13,153 nucleotides of DNA from BM714 sp964484935 (GTDB lineage: Bacteria; Bacillota; Clostridia; Peptostreptococcales; BM714): assembly GCA_964484935.1 (NCBI GenBank), contig CAZAFW010000039.1, positions 1 through 13,153 on the forward strand. The letters run 5' to 3'. Each line of letters starts with the position of its first letter. The stretch's first letter is position 1. The notes below the pieces were generated by a model, which made no database searches, had not been told where the DNA came from, and saw only the letters and a list, made by a program, of their open reading frames with translations. Shown piece by piece: positions 7,887 through 13,153 of this stretch. Both the position numbers and the translations under genes were made by a program.

Positions 7887-7895
7887 TCATTTGCA
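7880..7895 (+). promoter_or_regulatory. Sigma-54 (-24/-12) promoter of the oxidoreductase operon
   Basis: TGGCAC (7880-7885), a 5-base spacer and TTGCA (7891-7895) match the consensus TGGCAC-N5-TTGCW completely. The invariant GG and GC are at 7881-7882 and 7893-7894. Transcription should start near 7906, followed by AAGGAGG at 7914-7920 and the first ATG at 7929. A sigma-54 activator gene lies just upstream in the opposite direction, which strengthens the call. Confidence 0.92.
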
Positions 7896-7928
7896 TATAT
7901 AGTTAACAAATTTAAGGAGGTATGCTTT

Positions 7929-8504
7929 ATGTCAAATCTTACAGAGATTCGCTGGCATGGAAGAGGCGGGCAAGGCGCAAAAACGGCTTCCCTGCTTTTG
8001 GCGGATGCAGCTTTCAACACAGGCAATTATGTCCAGGGTTTTCCAGAATACGGCCCTGAGAGAATGGGGGCCCCAATTACTGCCTACAACCGAATCAGTT
8101 CAGCTCCTTTGAGGGTGCACTCAAACATTTATGAACCTGATTTTGTGGTTGTGGTCGACGAAACACTGCTCTCAACGGTGGATGTTACAGCCGGATTGAA
8201 ACCGGAGGGCGCAATAATAATAAACACGCCTAAATCTGTCGACGAAATCAAATCCAAAATAGCAGGCTACAGCGGTCGAATGTTCACAATCGACGCACGC
8301 AAAATTTCAGAAGAAACTTTGGGAAGAAACTTTCCAAACACGCCAATGCTTGGCGCAGTAGTTAAAGTAAGCGGTGTAATGGAGGAAAAAGCTTTCCTCG
8401 ATGCAATGGAGGGTTCCTTCAAGCATAAATTCGCCACAAAACCTGAAGTTATAAGCGGAAACATGGCAGCTCTAAAAGAAGCAATGCAGGAGGTGGCAAA
8501 ATAA
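7929..8504 (+). CDS. porG: 2-oxoacid:ferredoxin oxidoreductase, gamma subunit
   Basis: This 191-residue protein is the gamma subunit of a pyruvate/2-ketoisovalerate-type ferredoxin oxidoreductase. The enzyme decarboxylates a 2-oxoacid, loads the acyl group on CoA and reduces ferredoxin in the cytoplasm. The family hallmarks are the N-terminal WHGRGGQGAKTAS and the GFPEYGPERMGAPI stretch. Its length is normal for the subunit. I place the start at 7929, eight bases after AAGGAGG. An upstream in-frame start at 7857 would lie before the sigma-54 transcription start and cannot be used from that promoter. It is the first gene of the operon, in the order gamma-delta-alpha-beta known from Thermotoga and Pyrococcus enzymes. 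The por name marks the family only; a 2-ketoisovalerate or other 2-oxoacid enzyme is equally possible. Confidence 0.93.
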   Translation: MSNLTEIRWHGRGGQGAKTASLLLADAAFNTGNYVQGFPEYGPERMGAPITAYNRISSAPLRVHSNIYEPDFVVVVDETLLSTVDVTAGLKPEGAIIINTPKSVDEIKSKIAGYSGRMFTIDARKISEETLGRNFPNTPMLGAVVKVSGVMEEKAFLDAMEGSFKHKFATKPEVISGNMAALKEAMQEVAK

Positions 8505-8821
8505 TGGACAAGCGAAAAACAGAAAATATCAATCCGCAAGTAAATTGGAAAAACATTTCCCCTGGTGGAGCAATCACTCAATCAGGAAGCGCGGACCTTT
8601 TTAAAACCGGCGACTGGAGAACAATGATACCTGTCTTCAAAGAGGATAAATGCAAGCAATGTCTGCTCTGCGTACCGGTTTGCCCGGACTCTTCCATACC
8701 AGTAAAAAATAATAAAAGATTAGACTTTGACTATGATCATTGCAAAGGATGCGGCATATGCGCAAATGTATGTCCATTCGGCGCCATAGATTTCATCAAA
8801 GACGAGAAAAAGGAGGTTTAA
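8504..8821 (+). CDS. porD: 2-oxoacid:ferredoxin oxidoreductase, delta subunit (2x[4Fe-4S] ferredoxin-like)
   Basis: This 105-residue subunit carries electrons from the catalytic core to external ferredoxin. Two complete CxxCxxCxxxCP motifs are visible, at C50, C53, C56, C60 and at C80, C83, C86, C90, each able to hold a [4Fe-4S] cluster. The first 45 residues, including GDWRTMIPVF, match the N-terminal extension typical of delta subunits, so this is not a free ferredoxin. The ATG overlaps the gamma-subunit stop codon by one base (TAATG), with AGGAGG inside the end of the gamma gene, which implies translational coupling. Confidence 0.93.
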   Translation: MDKRKTENINPQVNWKNISPGGAITQSGSADLFKTGDWRTMIPVFKEDKCKQCLLCVPVCPDSSIPVKNNKRLDFDYDHCKGCGICANVCPFGAIDFIKDEKKEV

Positions 8822-8822
8822 C

Positions 8823-10004
8823 ATGGGAATCAGAGATAGAATGTCAGGAAACGAAGCGATTGCAAATGCAATGAAACAAATCAATCCGGATGTCATGCCC
8901 GCATTTCCAATTACGCCTTCGACTGAAATACCGCAGTATTTTTCTCAATTTGTAGCAAATGGAGAAGTTGATACAGAATTTGTAACTGTAGAATCCGAGC
9001 ACAGCGCAATGAGCGCATGCATAGGTTCGGAAGCGGCCGGAGCAAGAACCGTAACCGCCACTTCTTCAGCTGGACTGGCTCTCATGCATGAGGTTCTTTA
9101 TGTCGCCGCATCTTCAAGGCTTCCAATCACCCTGGCTTGTGTAAACAGGGCTCTTACAGGGCCCATAAACATAAACGCAGACCATGGCGATTCCATGGGC
9201 GCGAGGGACTCCGGATGGATACAAATTTATTCAGAAAACAATCAGGAAGCCTACGACAACTTCATACAGGCATTCAGGATAGGAGAGCATCCTGACGTTC
9301 AATTGCCCGTAATGGTTTGCCAGGACGGTTTCATCACATCGCATGGAGTGGAAAACATAGAACTTATCGAAGGTGAAAAAGTCAAAAATTTTGTAGGCGA
9401 TTACTGCCCTCAAAACTATATGCTCAATCCAAACGAAACTATTGCCCACGGCCCGTATGACAGCCCTGTCTACTATATGGAACATAAGCGCCAGCAGCTC
9501 GAGGCTATGAAGAATGCCAAGGAAGTGATTTTATCCGTAGGAAAAGAGTTTGGTGAGATGTCAGGCAGATTCTACGAATTCTTCGAATCATACAAACTCG
9601 AAGACGCCGAAGTCTCCATAGTTGTCTTGAACTCGACTGCCGGAACCGCCAAGGATGTCGTCGACGCGATGCGGGAAGAAGGCAAAAAAGTCGGTCTTCT
9701 CAAGCTGCGCGTATTCAGACCTTTCCCGGGCGAAGAAATCGCCAGGGCCCTTAAGAACGTAAAAGCAGTGGCAGTAATGGACCGCCACGAAGGTTTTTCC
9801 ACAATAGGAGGCCCTGTATTTTCTGAGGTGCGCACTGTCCTCTACGACCTTCCCAATCCGCCAAAAACCATCAGCTACGTTTACGGTTTGGGTGGACGCG
9901 ATGTTAGAACGATTCATATCGAGTCAATTTACAACGAACTTCTTGAAATAAAAGATGGCAAAGACCAAGGCGAGGCATACCGTTACCTCGGTGTCCGAGA
10001 ATAG
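8823..10004 (+). CDS. porA: 2-oxoacid:ferredoxin oxidoreductase, alpha subunit
   Basis: This 393-residue subunit holds the pyrimidine-binding half of the thiamine diphosphate site and the C-terminal transketolase-like domain. Visible family motifs are FPITPSTEIPQ, ESEHSAMSA with E59 as the likely thiamine-activating glutamate, and SSAGLALMHE. NADHGDSMGARDSGWIQ and the near-terminal YGLGGRDV are also present. Its length is normal. AGGAGG lies six bases before the ATG, and only one base separates it from the delta stop codon. These motifs are shared by pyruvate and branched-chain 2-oxoacid enzymes and do not fix the substrate. Confidence 0.93.
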   Translation: MGIRDRMSGNEAIANAMKQINPDVMPAFPITPSTEIPQYFSQFVANGEVDTEFVTVESEHSAMSACIGSEAAGARTVTATSSAGLALMHEVLYVAASSRLPITLACVNRALTGPININADHGDSMGARDSGWIQIYSENNQEAYDNFIQAFRIGEHPDVQLPVMVCQDGFITSHGVENIELIEGEKVKNFVGDYCPQNYMLNPNETIAHGPYDSPVYYMEHKRQQLEAMKNAKEVILSVGKEFGEMSGRFYEFFESYKLEDAEVSIVVLNSTAGTAKDVVDAMREEGKKVGLLKLRVFRPFPGEEIARALKNVKAVAVMDRHEGFSTIGGPVFSEVRTVLYDLPNPPKTISYVYGLGGRDVRTIHIESIYNELLEIKDGKDQGEAYRYLGVRE

Positions 10005-10015
10005 GAGTGATAAAA

Positions 10016-10951
10016 ATGGCATATCAATTTAAAGATGTAATGAACAAACCGGAAAGACTTACCGGCGGCCATAGAATGTGTGCAGGTTGCGGCGCTCCCT
10101 TGGCTGTAAGAGGAGTCATGAGAGCTCTGAAAGAAGAGGACAAGGCGGTTGTAGGCGTTGCAACAGGATGTCTTGAAGTTTCCACCTTCACGTACCCGTA
10201 TGTCGCCTTCAAGGATTCTTTCATACACACCGCATTCGAGAATGCGGCTGCAACAGTTTCAGGCGCCGAAGCGGCCTATAATGCTCTTAAGAGAAAAAAC
10301 AAGATCGATGAAACATATAAATTCATAACATTCGGAGGTGACGGCGGAACATACGACATAGGGTTCCAATCTCTCTCGGGCGCTATGGAGCGCGGACACG
10401 ACATGGTCTATGTTTGCTATGACAACAACGCATATATGAACACCGGCATACAGCGTTCATCTGCAACCCCCAAATATACCGACACCACTACTACGCCAGC
10501 CGGAAAGGTTATTCCAGGTAAAAGACAATTCAAAAAAGATCTTTCTGAAATAATGGTTTCTCATGAAATACCCTATGTGGCCCAAACAACTTTCATGGGC
10601 AACTTCAAGGATCTTCACGAGAAAGCTGAGAAAGCCATCTATACAGAAGGTCCCGCATTCATGAATGTACTTGCTCCATGCCCAAGAGGTTGGAGATATG
10701 AGACCGAAGATTTGATGAAAATATGCAAGCTTGCTGTTGACACTTGCTTCTGGCCTCTCTTTGAAGTAATCAACGGAGAATGGAAGCTCTCATACAAGCC
10801 AAAGAAAAAGCTCCCTGTAGAAGAGTACCTCAGACCACAAGGTCGCTTTAAGCACCTCTTCAAGCCAGGCAACAAGCATTTGATTGAAGACATCCAAAAT
10901 GAAGTCGACAGAAAATGGGAAGAACTACTTAAAAAATGCGGAGAACTTTAA
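10016..10951 (+). CDS. porB: 2-oxoacid:ferredoxin oxidoreductase, beta subunit
   Basis: This 311-residue subunit binds the diphosphate end of thiamine diphosphate and the [4Fe-4S] cluster nearest to it. The thiamine motif starts at GDGGTYDIGFQ (108-118) and ends at NN (137-138). The four cluster cysteines are C22 and C25 (CAGC), C52 (TGC) and C222 (PCPRGW). I chose ATG at 10016, eight bases after AGGAG; the GTG at 10007 overlaps that ribosome site. The gap to the alpha gene is 11 bases. It is the last gene of the operon and is followed by a strong hairpin. All four subunits are intact, so the complex should be functional. Confidence 0.93.
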   Translation: MAYQFKDVMNKPERLTGGHRMCAGCGAPLAVRGVMRALKEEDKAVVGVATGCLEVSTFTYPYVAFKDSFIHTAFENAAATVSGAEAAYNALKRKNKIDETYKFITFGGDGGTYDIGFQSLSGAMERGHDMVYVCYDNNAYMNTGIQRSSATPKYTDTTTTPAGKVIPGKRQFKKDLSEIMVSHEIPYVAQTTFMGNFKDLHEKAEKAIYTEGPAFMNVLAPCPRGWRYETEDLMKICKLAVDTCFWPLFEVINGEWKLSYKPKKKLPVEEYLRPQGRFKHLFKPGNKHLIEDIQNEVDRKWEELLKKCGEL

Positions 10952-10980
10952 TTATCATCAATTGAAACACCCCCATATTT

Positions 10981-11008
10981 AAGCTGCCGGCCATTTGGCC
11001 GGCAGCTT
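10981..11008 (+). terminator. GC-rich hairpin at the end of the oxidoreductase operon
   Basis: AAGCTGCCGGCC (10981-10992) and GGCCGGCAGCTT (10997-11008) form a 12-bp perfect stem with an ATTT loop, 29 bases after the porB stop. It is very stable but has no T-run on either strand. It may terminate inefficiently or protect the mRNA end. Confidence 0.65.
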
Positions 11009-11133
11009 CAGACTGTAGAAAAACAACAATTTCTGCGTTGCCTTGCCAAAACCCGTTTGGTCACGTATGTCTCAATACGCTCCCATCACTGGCTTTTGGA
11101 ATCGCCTTGAAATAGAAGGTTTTCTACAGCCTG
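11009..11133. repeat. 125-base imperfect palindrome, possible MITE-like intergenic element
   Basis: The ends match as inverted repeats over 13 of 14 bases (11009-11022 and 11120-11133, core CTGTAGAAAA). Further paired blocks share the same centre: ATTTC 11029-11033 with GAAAT 11109-11113, CCAAAA 11046-11051 with TTTTGG 11094-11099, and CGTAT 11064-11068 with ATACG 11075-11079. I see no coding potential and no clear target-site duplication. It abuts the preceding hairpin exactly. Confidence 0.65.
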
Positions 11134-11208
11134 TGATATTGAGATTTCTTATATATTGGATTCAGTAGGTCAATTCAAATGATTTCCGTTTTTCCCGAAG
11201 GTTAATCC

Positions 11209-12015
11209 CTATTTCTCCATACGTTCCAGTGAAACGATTTTTTTCAAGCCTTCTTGGCCGACAATATAATGGAATCGTATTTCGTCGCCGATTTTCAATT
11301 GAATGCTATCCATTGCCTTCTCCACTTCATCAGAAAGCAAGTATTTTTTAGCTCCTATCTCATCTGGATTGCCGCTCAGCTTGACGGATATCGATGTCCC
11401 TACGATTCCGTCAAACCTTCCACTTTCCGTCAATATCTTCTCATAAGATGTTATGACCTTACGACCATAATCGTCTACATAATAATCGAATTCAATATAT
11501 TCATATTCTTCAACAAGCTTTGAGCTCGAAAGCAGCAATTCATATGCTAGATGGTAAGGCTTTCCTTCAATCATGCATACGTCCGCTCCAAACATATCTT
11601 CTATTTCCCCTTCAGCAGCAATTTCAGGGGCATTTCCAACCCCCGGAGGATCCGCCTTGATCATCGATTCGATTTGGCGCCTGCCTTGCTCATCTTCAAT
11701 GTACCGGATGTCCACCGCCGAATAACTTTCTAATTCTTCGGCTTCGCGAGCCGCCTTCCCGTCCTGATGAAACATGTACGATTCGTATTCTCCATCCCGA
11801 AGAATCTCAACAAAGCTAGGATCCATTCTTCCTATGTATATTGCCTTGATTGAAACCGCTTCCTCGCCACTTTCTTCCACATCTTCGGCCTTTTCTGTCA
11901 ATTCCCCGCCTGAATCCTGCTCGTCAGAAGGCGACTCTTTTTCCTGACGTATGCATCCTGCAAATAATACCAGCAACACAAAAGCTATAATCCATATTGT
12001 ATTTTTATTTTTCAT
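11209..12015 (-). CDS. Lipoprotein of unknown function with three internal repeats
   Basis: I do not recognise this 268-residue protein. Residues 1-21 are a lipoprotein signal peptide ending in the lipobox LFAGC, so C21 should be lipidated and the protein displayed outside the membrane. An acidic, low-complexity linker follows at about 22-54. The rest holds three related segments at about 100-120, 173-193 and 245-266, each of the form hydrophobic-strand, D/GxxGRKxI, SxEK (DIRYIEDEQGRRQI, EFDYYVDDYGRKVI, RFHYIVGQEGLKKI). This suggests a repeated small beta domain. I placed the start at 12015, seven bases after GGAGG, because the signal peptide begins there; an in-frame start at 12048 has no such support. 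It lies downstream of the DUF2007-like gene on the same strand, with 116 bases between. No function is proposed. Confidence 0.8.
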   Translation of the reverse strand: MKNKNTIWIIAFVLLVLFAGCIRQEKESPSDEQDSGGELTEKAEDVEESGEEAVSIKAIYIGRMDPSFVEILRDGEYESYMFHQDGKAAREAEELESYSAVDIRYIEDEQGRRQIESMIKADPPGVGNAPEIAAEGEIEDMFGADVCMIEGKPYHLAYELLLSSSKLVEEYEYIEFDYYVDDYGRKVITSYEKILTESGRFDGIVGTSISVKLSGNPDEIGAKKYLLSDEVEKAMDSIQLKIGDEIRFHYIVGQEGLKKIVSLERMEK

Positions 12016-12131
12016 TTTTACACCTCCATATGTCTTTGACGAAACCACTTTCTGAAATGTTTCAACAATGTTGTTATTTATATTTTTTTCAACTCTCTAC
12101 TAATAAAACACATTATTTTAGCAATAATTCT

Positions 12132-12365
12132 CTAATCAGTAGACTTTTCGACAGCTTCCCTGTATCCATCGTATAGATTGATGGCTTTTTCCTTGTATTC
12201 ATAGGGGATTTCGACATGCCCCCATCCAAGTGTCATTGTAAATAGTCCGTCATATACAAGACTCTCGTTGCCGACTATAGTATAGGGAATCCCTTCTTCT
12301 TCAAGAATATTGCTAAATATATCCGCTTCAAATTCATTTTCCAACTCGATACGAAACATTTTCAC
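12132..12365 (-). CDS. Small DUF2007-like protein
   Basis: A 77-residue cytoplasmic protein. Its pattern, FRIELENEFEADIFSNILEEEGIPY followed by a short strand region and a VEIPYEYKEKAINLY end, resembles the DUF2007 family of putative small signal-transducing proteins, whose role is not established. I prefer a GTG start at 12365, eight bases after AAGGGG. The ATG at 12359 is 14 bases from that site, and a GTG at 12374 overlaps it. It follows the alkyltransferase gene by 43 bases on the same strand and is probably cotranscribed. The family call is moderate. Confidence 0.68.
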   Translation of the reverse strand: MKMFRIELENEFEADIFSNILEEEGIPYTIVGNESLVYDGLFTMTLGWGHVEIPYEYKEKAINLYDGYREAVEKSTD

Positions 12366-12380
12366 TGTTGACACCCCTTG

Positions 12381-12426
12381 TTTTGTTCATCATAGATTGT
12401 TTTGTTCATCATAGATTGTTTTGTTC
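12381..12426. repeat. 19-bp tandem repeat, 2.4 copies, spanning the alkyltransferase stop codon
   Basis: The unit TTTTGTTCATCATAGATTG occurs at 12381-12399 and 12400-12418, identical in both copies, and a third partial copy (8 bases) ends at 12426. It covers the last codons and stop of the alkyltransferase gene and most of the gap to the next gene. Confidence 0.95.
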
Positions 12427-12888
12427 CAATTCAATCAATTGTCTTTTCATCTCAACCCCATGTGCAAAGCCAGTAAGCTTTCCATTCTTTCCTACAACTC
12501 TGTGGCAAGGTATAATTAAAGGTATTGGATTTTTTCCAATTGCCATTCCAACAGCCCTAGAAGCTTTTCCATTGCCCGTTTTTATAGCTATATCCTTGTA
12601 ACTGCATAAATTTGCGTATGGTATATCAAGCAGTTCAGCCCATACTTTTTTTTGATATTCAGTTCCCCGCGGATTTATTTCAATGTCAAATCTCTTTCTT
12701 TTCCCGTCCAAATAATCCTTTATCTGCATAATGCTTTCTTTGTGAAAATCATCATTAACCGCCCATTCTTCTAAAATTTCAAAGGACCTCTTCCCTTTTC
12801 CCGTATTGAAATATAAATTGCATACTCCTTTTTCATCTCCTGCTATTGTCATTAAACAAATTGACGTTTCAAAAACAGAATAATACAA
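12409..12888 (-). CDS. ogt: Methylated-DNA--protein-cysteine S-methyltransferase (O6-alkylguanine repair)
   Basis: This 159-residue suicide repair protein transfers the alkyl group from O6-alkylguanine in DNA to its own cysteine. The active-site motif IPCHRV gives C128 as acceptor. GKASRAVG contains R111, the residue that flips the damaged base. NPIPLIIPCHRVVGKNGKLTGFA is typical, although the usual YAGGLERK stretch reads FAHGVEMK here. It has no Ada-type regulatory domain, which places it with Ogt. The start is an unusual TTG at 12888, well supported by GGAGG eight bases upstream and by the family-typical MYYSVFET beginning. The gene ends inside a 19-bp tandem repeat. It is followed by the DUF2007-like gene and preceded by an unidentified gene on the same strand. 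Confidence 0.93.
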   Translation of the reverse strand: MYYSVFETSICLMTIAGDEKGVCNLYFNTGKGKRSFEILEEWAVNDDFHKESIMQIKDYLDGKRKRFDIEINPRGTEYQKKVWAELLDIPYANLCSYKDIAIKTGNGKASRAVGMAIGKNPIPLIIPCHRVVGKNGKLTGFAHGVEMKRQLIELEQNNL

Positions 12889-12953
12889 TTCAAACCCCTC
12901 CCATTATTAAAAATTCAAAACTTGCCATAAAAAATGATTTGCCCTTTAAAAAC

Positions 12954-13153
12954 CTATCCCACATTTATCATGTCCTCATTCTTCAATAATTCAAGCAATT
13001 TCGGGCTTAAATCAAGCTCTTCTTTTATTCGAAGAACTTCATCAAGCGCTTCTTTTTTATATTTTTTAGTCATGTTCGACTTGACCGCCCTTATCATGAT
13101 ATTCTTCGGGGTGTGCCCGTAGTCAATGAACTCAAGAATCTGTGTCTTGTATC
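12954..13153 (-). CDS. C-terminal 65 residues of an unidentified protein, cut by the window edge
   Basis: An open frame enters from the right edge and stops at TAG (12956-12954). It encodes YKTQILEFIDYGHTPKNIMI and then a lysine/glutamate-rich helical tail ending MINVG. The YGHTPKNIMIRAVK stretch reminds me of the last strand region of some class I SAM-dependent methyltransferases, but this is a weak impression. It lies about 65 bases upstream of the alkyltransferase start and may be in the same operon. The reading frame is well supported by its codon pattern; the product is not. Confidence 0.6.
   Translation of the reverse strand, partial: YKTQILEFIDYGHTPKNIMIRAVKSNMTKKYKKEALDEVLRIKEELDLSPKLLELLKNEDMINVG

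Noticed and set aside
7857..7928. Upstream in-frame start for the gamma subunit
   Set aside because: It would span the sigma-54 promoter and begin before the predicted transcript start; the AAGGAGG serves the ATG at 7929.
9588..9917. Open frame of 109 codons antisense to the alpha subunit gene
   Set aside because: It is a shadow of strongly conserved coding sequence and has no start context or recognisable product.
10007..10015. GTG start for the beta subunit
   Set aside because: The GTG overlaps the AGGAG ribosome site that correctly positions the ATG at 10016.
8823..10951. Naming the oxidoreductase specifically as pyruvate or as 2-ketoisovalerate enzyme
   Set aside because: Visible motifs are common to both groups; only a phylogeny with characterised enzymes or an assay could decide.
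12381..12426. CRISPR-like array
   Set aside because: The 19-bp units are directly adjacent with no spacers, so this is a simple tandem duplication.

Overview
This window looks like chromosome from an anaerobic, amino-acid-fermenting member of the Clostridia. The evidence is indirect: strong AGGAGG-type ribosome sites, AT-rich spacers, a four-subunit ferredoxin-dependent 2-oxoacid oxidoreductase, a sigma-54 regulator, and FMN glutamate-synthase-like and propeller-GGDEF proteins. No RNA gene, insertion sequence, phage gene or CRISPR array was seen.

Layout. (1) 186-1703, plus: an FMN-binding glutamate-synthase-like protein with a cysteine-rich N-terminus. It converges on (2) 1775-4777, minus: a 1000-residue membrane-bound diguanylate cyclase with an extracytoplasmic beta-propeller sensor. 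A bidirectional hairpin terminator lies between them. (3) 4778-5094: a 317-base spacer holding one promoter candidate and two inverted repeats. (4) 5095-6312, minus: a PLP aminotransferase. (5) 6384-7775, minus: a PAS/AAA+ sigma-54 activator. (6) 7776-7928: a divergent control region with a perfect-consensus sigma-54 promoter. (7) 7929-10951, plus: a tight four-gene operon for gamma, delta, alpha and beta subunits of a 2-oxoacid:ferredoxin oxidoreductase. (8) 10952-11208: a GC-rich hairpin directly followed by a 125-base imperfect palindrome. (9) 11209-13153, minus: a lipoprotein, a small DUF2007-like protein, an O6-alkylguanine-DNA alkyltransferase, and the 3' end of an unidentified gene that runs off the window.

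How the parts may work together. The centre of the window (5095-10951) reads as one inducible module. The activator would sense a metabolite through its PAS domain and drive the oxidoreductase operon from the sigma-54 promoter. The aminotransferase would turn an amino acid into a 2-oxoacid, and the oxidoreductase would convert that to acyl-CoA, CO2 and reduced ferredoxin, as in the oxidative branch of amino acid fermentation. The substrate cannot be read from the sequence. The most unusual material is the control region at 7786-7906, the activator's atypical DNA-binding end, and the palindrome at 11009-11133.
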